Of a stretch of 64,000 nt of DNA, positions 26,101-38,100 are shown piece by piece; position 1 is the stretch's first letter, and each line of letters begins with the position of its first letter. Below the pieces are notes generated by a model. It was not told where the DNA came from and did not search any database. It worked only from the letters and a program-made list of their open reading frames with translations. The stretch comes from Aurelia coerulea (lineage: Eukaryota; Cnidaria; Scyphozoa; Semaeostomeae; Ulmaridae): NCBI GenBank assembly GCA_039566865.1, contig CM076961.1, positions 13,105,501-13,169,500 on the forward strand. Direction: 5' to 3'. The position numbers and the translations under genes were made by a program.

Positions 26101-29100
26101 TTCTATAGTCTGTCTCAAATTAGATGTCACGTGAAATGCCCATGAATAACAATGATGGAAGTGCTTCGTATGATTAAATTTGCAATATCGCAAATCTGAC
26201 TTGAAATATGACTTAAGGCTGACTTTAGAACTGCTTAAATGCCCCCCCCCCCCGGAAACCTTTGATGAAACTGACAAAGATTTTCAGCACTCGATTAAAG
26301 CGAATTATGAGAATGACCCCGAAAATACCTTTTTCACTGCAAGATTCATGTTCTTATGTAGAAGACTCTTGCACAGTACAATTTATTAGCATATACAAAA
26401 ATGTGGAAAACGTAAATTGATATTTAAATTTTTGCTACTGTATAAAGATTCAAGGATGTATAACTTGTGCACCAAAAAAGACTATCCATTTGTGACAGGC
26501 CACAATAAATTGTACGCAGGACTGATTTCGAAGATTTATGACACATTGTGCAAACAGCCTGAATTAGGTTCCAGGAATTTTTGCAAATTTTTGTTTTTTT
26601 CTCTACAGCCTAAAAGCGAGTTTCTTAAAATGTTCATTTTCGAAAACACTGAAAGCGATCAAAAAACGTCGATCAAATTTCGTAAAGACTCAACATGAAT
26701 GGACAAAGAGGAAGCGTTCTTGTTATGATTTGGGCTTAAGAAATCGATCAATTGTAATCAGATGCCCGAGCGTTGTTTCTATGTTGGGAGAAACTTGACA
26801 TTACTTTCAGTGATGCAAAGAAATTTCTTTCTTTCGTAATTTCATTGAATCGATGGTTTGCGTTCCTGTGTCAAAGGGAATGAAGGGAAAACAGGGAAGC
26901 GTCATAAGGTCAAGTAAGCATGGTGTTTTGTTGAATTTGTGATATATCGAACGGCTTGGCGCGGCACTTTATTGCAACTACAGAATCTCTACAGAATTTA
27001 CTACAGATTTTCGCAACAGGCCACTCGTAGAACTAATGCTCGTGCAGTAGATTACACTGATCGATTTCTAAACTTCAAATCACCACGAAAAAGTTTCTCT
27101 TTGTTTATTCATGTCGAGTACAGTACATGACAGTACCTGTCGTGGCCTGTCAAAAATGGATAGTCTTGTTTGGTTCACGCTTGATACATCCTTGAATCTT
27201 TATGCAATAGCAGAAACATTGATCAATATTTTTTTATCGCTTTCAGATAGCTCTAAATACAAAGAGCAAAAACATCTGCAAGACATCCTAGAATCTAAGT
27301 CAGGCTTTTTTTTAAAGATTAAGTCATGAATCTTTGAAGTCGGTCCAGTGTGCAATTCATGGTGGCCTGCTACAAGTAAATAGTTGTTTTGGTGCATCCA
27401 TTACTTGTATGGGAATGTTTAGTTTATCAGTCATAAGCCCAAGTAGTGCTACGATAAATGGCGTCTAATACTGTGCGGATATAGTCTACAGCAAAAAATG
27501 ATTTTTGATTTTAGATTAGCAATACTTTAGGTTCGAGATAGTGCAAAAATTATTTCGTGGAATTTTGTTAATGCAGTATTTGCCACAATTTCAGAGATGA
27601 CAACTACGTCTTTTGTCTCGAGTATAAACTTAAGGGAGCGGTCATAAAGTATCTGCTATATGGGGGTGGATGATTTTCCAAAAATTTACCAAAATAATTA
27701 ATGGCCCATCCTAGATTCCTATTTAATTTTTTGTGGCCCAATAGAAACATCAGGATATTTTTCATGACCCCATAAAACATTTAGTTTTCAGGACACATTA
27801 CCTGTGACCATCATAAACTGATTTTTGTTCCTAGGCAAGTCAAGAGGGCATAATATAGTACTCCCATTGTAACTTTTATTTCACAGATAATTTACCGTTA
27901 TGTACTATTAGCAATTGAGATACAGGCAGATTTTGTCCTGTATTTTTTTCAGACAGCAAACCAAAAACTTAAGCTTTTGGGCTTGTACCAAAAAGAACTT
28001 GCACTGTTAACATGACATCAGTTGTATGAGAGAAGGTGTTGAGCTGGACAATTGTACTGTATTCTGTCTGGCTCCTGTCCACATCTGCTGGAGTGCCAAT
28101 TGCTAGTACCAAGTGCAAATTATCTGTCCATGTTGTGAATTTAGAAAGTAACATTTTTTACGATTAAATTTTCAATGGCCCCATAAAATTGACTTAATTT
28201 TTTTCATAGCCCCAAAAAGGTATGGCAGAATTTTTCATGGCCCATCCAAATATCACCCACCCCCATATAGCAGATACTTTTTGACCGCTCCCTAAGAAAT
28301 ATCTTCGAACGTGAATTTCGTTTCACAAGAACATTCATGTAGGCCGTCTCTAAAGACCATTGTGCAAATGGGATTGCAATCAAACCAAAAATCAAAGGCC
28401 TCTCAAAGACTGCGAGGCAGCCTATAGAAGCCTTCTTTTTCTGGTGAACTCAGAGATATTTCATTGTTCCTAACTTACTGTCGTATTTATTTCCTGCTTT
28501 AAAAGGGACTATTATGGAAGCAAAACTTTTTCTTGGCCTTTTTGATGTTACCCTGCATTCTCAAATCAAGGGTAAACTTTATTTCATTTTTCATGCATTT
28601 GAAATTTCATTATGGATGTTGTACGCTTTTATTTTATGTTTTGTCCTCTTTTTAATTAAAAATATCTGTTTCCCATATTAGTTTTGGAGTATTTTTTAAC
28701 TCAATTTTCAGTAAATGTTGCCGTTTTCAAATTGAAAATGTTATCAAAAATCCGCCCCCCTGGAAAACCTGTATATGGGATTCATGACCCAAAAGGTCTA
28801 TCCTATCTAACTCAACTTAGAGTCGGTCTTAGCAAGTTAAATTTTCATAAATTTAAACACAATTTTAAAGATACCACAAATCCTATGTGTCCGACAAATG
28901 ATGGTATTGAAGATACGGAACACTTCTTGTTGCTCTGCCCTTGCTTTGATGTACAAAGACGAGACCTCTTCGCTGGAATCTATGCATTAATACGGCCACT
29001 TGGATATGTAAATCTTGCAAATGAAGCTTTACTACAACTTTTATTGTATGGCAATAAAGATTTTCCTATTTCACTAAATAGACAAATTCTTGAGCTAACA

Positions 29101-32100
29101 CTACATTTTATCCATGAAACTGGTCGATTCGAGTGAATTTCTGTAGCCACTTACCCATCCCTTCATAAGCCACCCGATTTTGTCCCATAGTTAAAGTAGT
29201 TTCTTTTCCTTTATTATCTTTATTTAATGGCCTCGGGGTAGACACAGCCTTTTGCTCCCAGGGGTTGATCGTCCTAGTAGTATTGTAGAGTAATTTTGTA
29301 AGTAATGTAGTTCATAATTTGTATTGTAAATTTTATTTGGAATATATTATATAAAAAAAAAAGTAAATGTTGATTTCGATAGAGAATGAAAACTTTCTTG
29401 CTTTTGTGCGAAGCAAAGTTTTGACTATTAAATTTGGAAATTCCTTATTTTTGCAGGAATATCATCTTGCCACCAATTACTGCTTCCTGAAATTTTTGCA
29501 AAAATTTGGAATTGAAGAAGCACCTTACAATATGACGGTGAAAGAAATGGCAATTTCAAAATTCAAGGAAATTTACTTCCCTAATGGCACAGAAGACGGA
29601 GAGGCCGTAAAAACGGTAAGCATTGAATTGAATATATCTTTCTTTTGCAGCAAAATCATGCAAACGAAAGAAGGATTTGAAAGATTTCATTCTTCTTGCT
29701 TAATCCTTTAAGATTCTCAGATGGGTAGTAATACGAGTTAGTCAATGGAAAGAATCCTCGTTTGAAAGGTCACGGCACCCTGGATATCAAGACGATGATA
29801 TCGGCAAATGTCAACCTCGTTCCCAAGGGTATCTGTTGTTTTCAATAGGAGGCTAGACCTCAACAGATACCCTTGGGACCGGTTTACAAATTTTGTAAAT
29901 TTTTGATCGGAATAATTAGCATAATTTGGCAGACAGCGGGTCCTTTCGAATCCCATATTCGACAATTTCGAAATGTAGATTCCATGGTTCGAACAGCACT
30001 CATTGTATCCAGAGCCATTCGAATGTTCTTTATTTCGACCGAACGCCAGGTTTTGAAGGCGAGAAACTTCTTTTGTTTCGAAAAGAGCCAATCAAATAGC
30101 AGAATAGCCTAACAGGCTCCAGGGTCAATGTAGGCGTTGAAGTTTACGGAAAACCTTCATTGTCACTGGGTACGAGGTTGGGCAAATGTATGATTTAATG
30201 GTAGACATGTTCAAATCCATTTAACAATTTACCTGACTGAGATCAGCCACTCCGTCTGACCTCAAGAATCCTTCAAAACGTGGCCGAAATCACGAAAAAT
30301 TTCTCTAACATTTCTGCCTCACACTGGCCTTACAGCAATGACTTCTGCTTGTGCTATCTAGATAGCACGTGCTATCTTCTTGCGAGGATGAACAAGTCTC
30401 CTCCCTTGTATGAATAACCTGTTCAAGTTGATTCCATTCTCCCAATAGGACAAATACATGAATACATGTGAGTGTCATCATTTTTAGGAAGGAAAACCAA
30501 GGAAATTTTGCTTATCGCTTTCAATCGTTTTTGCAGGGTTTTGGAAGGGGCTTTCTGCAGAAATTCTCCCATATCTACGGGAAGGTACACAAAGTAACTT
30601 TCAATTCAAGGCGAAACATGCATTCCCAAATGGAAGTTGATTTTCCTGCTGCAAACAAGGCGCTCTGTTTTCTGATCTAGATATTACTAGCAAATCTCGT
30701 GGGTGGCCGTTAGATAAAGAATGAACCACTGTGGGTTATAGGCAGACATTCGAAAATCTGGAAGTTCTCTAGAACACTAGTTTTTATGCAGTTTTAGAAA
30801 GCTGAATAATTGGGCTTTCGTGTGCTTTTTGAAGTTTTCATTTATCTTATGCTATCACATAGTTGTAGGTTTTTGAATCTGAGAATATTAGACAAACTCT
30901 TTGAAAATGCCAACCTGGTTTCGAGGGCCAGTTTCATACGTTAGTAGTACTGACCCTGCCTGGTACCGGGCAGGTGAAAATCGCAATTTGATAAGCTATT
31001 CGAAATTAAAGGGCTCATTATTTATTCGAAAGACTTATTGCTTGACGATAAATCGGTCAACTCTTGGTCGCTGTCAGGGGAAAACGGGACTAAGAATTGA
31101 AAAACTGATTGTTGGTATTCCTCAAAAGTCATCATGTGCCCCAGTTGATGGGGGTTTTAACCCTATCCGTCTGCGCATGCGGGAGAAATTAGCCATATTT
31201 AGTCATTTTGGGGACCATTCCTATTGATTCCCATTCAAAAAATGCCTCCATTTGATCGCTATTTTCAAAACACCAGGGTTTGCAAGGTGTAATGTACAAT
31301 GGTCCATCTTAATGTCAGAGTTCAAGAATTTTGGGGATCATTATGACGTCATAAAAGGGGGAGTTGAATAAAATTGATTTCGATTTTTGGACCCGAGGTT
31401 ACGTTTGGAGTCAATGGTTACTTGACCAATTTCAAAACGGAAAATAGTTGACAAGAGACAACTCAACTGCAAATCTTATAACGTAATTTGGGGGCCGATA
31501 CCTCCCCAGGGGCTCCGCGCAGGCGTTATGAAAATTGGGTAAATATCTGACCCACGCCATTTTGCGCGGTAACTCCGATTTGCGTAGGACAAACGGCCTC
31601 GGCATATCAAAATTCGACGGGAAACTACATTATTTACCTCTTTCAGCCTTAATTTGCTATTTATCTCTGAAATTCGGAGAATAACGAGCTATTTCATTTT
31701 TGAAGCTGTGGTGAAATTTTCGAAAATTTTAACTAGACCCATTTTCGCCCCAAACAAATAGTGCGTATTTTCCTGCTAAATGCACTTGCTAGCCCTGGAT
31801 TGATGTTTAGATACCTTAAAAAGGGTTGAACAAAGATCCTCAAAGTGTTTGTTTTTAGTTTTTTGAATTATCTACTGCATCATTAGCGTTAGAGGAACGG
31901 CCACTTTTCGTCGCATTTTCATACTTTTTCCTCACTGCTTCGGACTTATTACTTGGTATGATATGGATTGAAATCTGCTGACATTCTGTCAAATCTGTCA
32001 AAATCAGTGTCCTTATGGAGACAACGAGTTATGTAATAAATCTGTAACTGAAATAGAATTGCGTCAAATATACCACGATTTTGTCAACCGGTACCATGGC

Positions 32101-35100
32101 CCAAATTGGTTGGCGGTAGACTCCTTTTGGGGCGTAGGGACGAGGTTGTGAAAATGCTACACCCAGCAGTCTAGTGGCAAAGAATGTGGATAAATGTTTT
32201 TCGGGTAGGAAAATGGGTTGCAGATTGTTTTGATCAGCATTACCAGAACGTAAATAGTCACTGTTTATTGAAAGCAAGATGAACATATTTTATCAAGTCT
32301 ACTTTTACCACAGCAACAATTTTCTTCAGACACTTTGTCTTCAGAGGGCAGAATTTGACTTTAATAAAGAATATCTCCAAAAGTACGAGGAGAAGCATAC
32401 AATATCAATGCATTTTCAGAAAGAGCAGCTTGTGATAATGTTATTTTTGAAGGTTTTATGTTGTCTCACCGCGTAAAATTCAAATAAATTGGAGAGAAGG
32501 TTTTTTTGGGGAAATTTTGTGTGTCCCAAGAAAAGATATCGAGACCAGGCCCATTTTTTCAGAATGCTACAAAATATTTTGATTAAGAAGTATCCCTTAG
32601 GTTGTATTGTGGTAAGATGATGTGCTTGCATAGGAACCTTCTACATAGCTCTTGTTTATATTGAAATGTACCAGAAAAGAGATCTTTTCGCTAGAATTCC
32701 CAATACTGGAATTTGGGTCCCTTAAATGTGGAGAAATACTCAACTTTATTCATTGTTCCAATAGAATACGTTGAAAAGAGCCATCAGTCACCATTGCTGA
32801 TTTTCTTAAGACCGAGGAGTATAAAGGAGTTTCTCGTTCAGAATCTAAAATTAGAATATTGGACTCCAGCCCCCCTAAATATGAAATTTAATTTTTTTTG
32901 TGAACCATTTGATCTATCCTTCTCATACGTTGAAAACAAGCTACCAACTGCTCCTGTAACATTCATTTCCCTGGAGATATCCACGAATGTCCGCAAAGTC
33001 ACCATTTTGGCTCACGGTTCATAAGTCCTTGGATGACTTGAAAAGGAGGTGAAACCTTCAAGTCAGCCTTTCAATAGATTCTTGCAATTTTGCGATGGAT
33101 TGTACGATTTTGAGTAAAGCCTATTCAAGTCGGGTAAATTGCTGAACCTAATTGAACATATTAGCAATAAAACAAGACTGTTTTTAATATCATTGATTTG
33201 ATAATCACACATTTTAATGAGAACTTTGTATTAGGGTGTATTTCTATGAATAAAATTTTAATTGAATTGAATTGAATAGAATATTCAAGGAGCAGTGACG
33301 CGACTTCTTTCCTTGTCTCAGCCATTAGACGAACGAAGCAGTGCTATAAGATAGCGTACAAGCACTGAATGTCCCAAAAACTATGTGCAAGCTTGAATGC
33401 TCTTACACCTCGACTTTTCCCCAAATCACTCCAATCTTATTTTTCTATCATTTCTCAATGGTTTAGTTGAACTTTAGTGAAAGGCCTAAACCACAGCCTC
33501 AGGTGATACAGGGCTAACGATGTAATGGAGGCATGAGCATGCCTGTCCTGAACACATTTGGAGCGAACATTCCTCCTGATTCTCACTGATTCTAAACCAA
33601 GAATGAGACTTTGTTTGGATCAAAACTATGATTTTAACAGCGACTGATTAATTTTAGTAAAAGTAAAGAGTATATTTACCAGAAGAGTGATGCAATTTGT
33701 CAAATAGATCTCTGTGTTAGTTTATCTCACTTTTCGTTCTATCAGAATCACTTATCAAACTACTTAGCAAATTGTTTGTCGAGAATATCTCGAATTTGTC
33801 GTGTTTCAGCGTTTCATGTTCAGGGGTCTTGTGATGGCTGCTCTGGTGATGGCAGCTCTGATTTGGACCTGAGAGTAAATTTATACGAGTCGAGTGCTGA
33901 TTTCTTGTTCCATAACAAAGTTACTGATGATGGCAAGGAAAATACCAAATGTAGTTCAGCCATTTATCTCTTCGTATCAGGATGTTTCAGCCATGTGTAC
34001 AGTTTTTTGACACACCCGTAAAACACGACGACACTTCGACACTTTTGACACACACGACACTTCGAGCGCATAAAACCGTTACTGTACGATAGATTCATAA
34101 CTTTTTAAAGATTCTTAAAAAATTGCAGTACGAACTTGATTGATATTCAGTTTTGAAAGAACTTTACTGTATCTGGATAGCTGTTCAAGTCTCGTCAATT
34201 TTTTACTTCCAAACAGGAAACCTCAGTGACGTAATTCTTTCATTCAATCTTTCAGATTCGAACCCTGCTTGGTATATCTATTGCCCACTGCTGCGAGGTT
34301 CTTGCTGATGACCCGAAAATCAAGGTAGGTTGTTCATACTGGGTGATCAAAATGGAATAGTTACTGCTCAAATGAATGTATTATTTTTTATTATTGTCGG
34401 TATATGAGGCGCATTGCTAACCATGATCATCTGTGGTACTAAAGTCGTTTGTCGTATGATAGGTGATGTGTCAGAAAATTGTGAAATACCGAAACTGATC
34501 TGTCCTTACCCTTACGGTAAACTAACAATGGGGCAGATTGCCATATCTTTTCGTGGACCTAGGCTTTGGAATCAACTTGAACTTGATGCTAAACAAGCAC
34601 CATCCCTTGCCACCTTTGAGAGAAGAATCAAAAACTAGCCATGACGAGAATTCCTATTTTGTTAACTATTATGTAGTATCTATCTTATATTTGGTAAATG
34701 TTTGGCAACGGCCCCATGAAAAGCAGGTCTCGTGGACTGACGGGGCTACCGTGCCTAAATAAGCATAAGATAGGCACTAAATCCTAACTGGCTAACGAGC
34801 TTGGCACGTGACAATCTCTAAAACCAATCAATGGAGCGGAAAACCGACCGGGAAATTTGAAAAGTCAAATTGAGACCGTTTTTGGACGATTTTACCAACC
34901 TTCACCAAAAAATGACTGTACGGAAGGAAAATTAAGATTTTCAAAAAATTTCTTCACAGACCTGTTTCCAATGATTGAATAAATACCTGTTCACGGGGGC
35001 TAAGAAGTATCTCAATATCTCATGAAATGCCAAAGTTTTGAATTTGACCTCACTGACCTCACTGTAGTGTGTCACAGTAAAAACCTCAGTAAACACAGAA

Positions 35101-38100
35101 ACGTATTCACATGCATCTGGAGAGTAAATACTTTGGCTTCTAAAGTCTTATTCTGTGTGTTTCTTCTTCTGTATCTTGAGAATATCTTTAAAGATGCCAA
35201 ACTTAGAACACTACAGTATCTAAATCTTTTTTAGTTTGAAGCTAACATGAATACCACACGCGATTTTCAATATTTAATGCTGAGGGGTAGGTGCAAAACG
35301 GGAAGATTGCAATGCACTGGCCTAACAAAACATCACACTGTCGATATAAATAAAGACGAATTAACAGATACTTACATTTCTATCTTGCAAAATGAGGACC
35401 ACAAACTGAAAATATGAAGCAGCATAAATGCCAAAAGTATTTCAACTGGATTTGAAAGCAAAAATCTATTTTTTTTTACCGTAATCTGCAGCCAGTTTCT
35501 CCAAAAAATCGTTCAGACTTTCCTCTTGCAACATCATTGTCAATATAAAGGGCGCAGAAATTTCAGTGATCAGCTGCGTGATATTTATCATCAAATAACA
35601 TACAATTCCAATGAACTTTTTGAACAAATAACAACTATCTCAAGAATGGCAAGAGCTGTAACATCCAACGTGACCAGAACGAAATATTTTGTGATGTCCT
35701 TTTCGATATCCATATTGCTCTCATTCCTTTATTGTGAGCTCATAAGAGTGGGAATCAGCAATTACCTGAGCCAAAACATCGTATAAATTCATGAATTGTG
35801 TCCCTTGCTTTTTAACTGCTTTTTAGCACAAGAAATGGCTATCGTCTCATCTAGCAGGTACATGAAATGAATATGAAATGCTAAATTTAATTTTGCGTAA
35901 GAATACAATAACAGCAAACGGAAGAAATGTACATCTTGTTTTTAATGTGAAAAAATAGATTAGCCAACAAGGACAGATAATGTTACAATAGAACTCGCTA
36001 CTTTTCATTCACACCTAGATACAAAGCAATTTGTGATTGCAGACAAAGGGAATTCCATGCTCGGTTGGTTAAGACATAAACAAAAACAAAGCAAGCCGCA
36101 AAAATTGCCCTGAAACTCGGGTCGCTAGTGCGCTCGTTGTGCATTTCAGAAATGGTTTTCAAGAGCAAATATTAGCACATTAATCCATTTCTGAAATGCA
36201 CAACGAGCGCGCTAGCGACCCGAGTTTCAGGGCAATTTTTGCGGCTTGCTTTGTTTTTGTTTATGTCTTGACCAACCGAGCATGGAATTCCCTTTGTCTG
36301 CAATCACAAATTGCTTTGTATCTAGGTGTGAATGAAAAGTAACGAGTTCTATTGTAACATTATCTGTCCTTGTTAGATTAGCCATTTCTGCAAAATAACA
36401 TTTGAAATACTATTTTTACAGCTCCTTCATATCAATTTCACATTTTATGCGGATATCATAAAAAATATCTATCATTGGAATACCAAAGGTCATCCATTAG
36501 AAAATCACTCCTTTACTGTCAAACAACACAGCAGCATAGAGCAAAACTGGACATGACACTTTGCAGACTCAATACATATTTTCTGTAAGATGATAAAATT
36601 TCACCCCCCTTAGACTGAAGTTTCTTAAAATTCTTACGTTTGACCGTATACACGTATTTTTTATAAGGAACTAAGAATTTGGGTCAGTACTGAAACTTTC
36701 TTAAAATTATCAGATTTTGAGTACTCAGAGTTTCTTACGAGTTACTTGGAGGTTCCATAACGATCTTCATGTTCACTACCTGTTCCCTCGTGAACATTTA
36801 AAAACAAGGTCTTTAAGCCTTTCCAATGTTTAGACATTGCTGAAGTACCTTATGAGTAATATGATACAGGAAAACAAGTGAAAGTAAAGTAAAATATGTC
36901 AAGGATTTCCTTTATCAAAATGAATAGTTTCTTAACTTATATTTTTCCAGTACTGGAGTTTCTTAATTTTGTGGCGATCTGAGAGTTGAGTTTCTTATGG
37001 GCAGTTTCTTACATATAAAAAATACGTGTAGGGGTGATTTTCTAATGGATGACCTCTGGTAGTCCAAAGATAGATATTTTTCTATGATATCCGCATAAAA
37101 TGTGAAATTGATATGAAGGAGCTTTAAAAATAGTATTTCAAATGTTATTTTGCAGAAATGGCTAATCTGTTTCTTTTTTCACATAAAAAACAAGATGTAC
37201 ATTTCTTCTGTTCGTTGTTATTGTATTCTTAAGCAAATTAAATTTAGCATTTCATATTCATTTCATGTACCTGCTAGACGAGACGATTGCCATTTCTTGT
37301 GCTAAAAGGCAAGGGACACAATTCATGAATTTTGGCGATGTTTTGGCTCATGTGATTGCTGATTCCCACTCTTATCATCTCACAACGATGAGAGCAGAAT
37401 TGGATAAAGGAATGGGAGCAATGGTTATCGAAAAGGACGTCACAAAATCTTTCGTTCTGGCCACGTTGGATGTTACAGCTCTTGCCATTCTTGAGATAAT
37501 TGTTATTTGTTCAAAGTTTATTGGCATTGTATGTTTTATGATGATAACTAGCATGCAGCTGATCACTGAAAGTTCTGGCCCTTTATATTGGCAACGATGA
37601 AGAAAGTCTGAACGATTTGTTGGAGAAACTGGCTGCAGATTACGGTCAACAAAGTGGATGTTTGCTTTCGAAACCAGTTGAAATTCATATTTTCAGTTTG
37701 TGGTCCTCAATTTGCAAGATAGAAATGTAAGTATCTGTTAATTCGTCTTTATTTATATCGACAGTGTGATGTTTTGTTAGGCCAGTGCATTGGTGAAGGT
37801 GAAGGTGAAGTTGCGTTTTTCAGCTCCAAGCGCTGGGATCGCAGAAATAAAGCAGACCTTATCGAGTCCGCGACCCCTGTCATGACGCTCAAGTGATGGG
37901 GTCCTACCGGGTATCGAACCCACTCCGCCTGACTGTTCTGGCTGCAAAGTCAGAGGATTACACCACTGCGCCACAACACCTTCATTGCAATCTTACCGTT
38001 TTGCACCTACCCCTCAGCATTAAATATTGAAAATCGCGTGTGGTATTCATGTTAGCTTCAAACTAAAAAGATTTAGATACTGTAGTTTTCTAAGTTTGGC

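Noticed and set aside
30901..31227. 108-codon ORF in intron 3
   Set aside because: No recognisable motif and no splice or promoter context; it reads like repeat or non-coding sequence.
37900..37982. Minus-strand tRNA gene
   Set aside because: The A and B boxes are present, but the body, tail and target duplication show a SINE; a proper tRNA fold was not evident.
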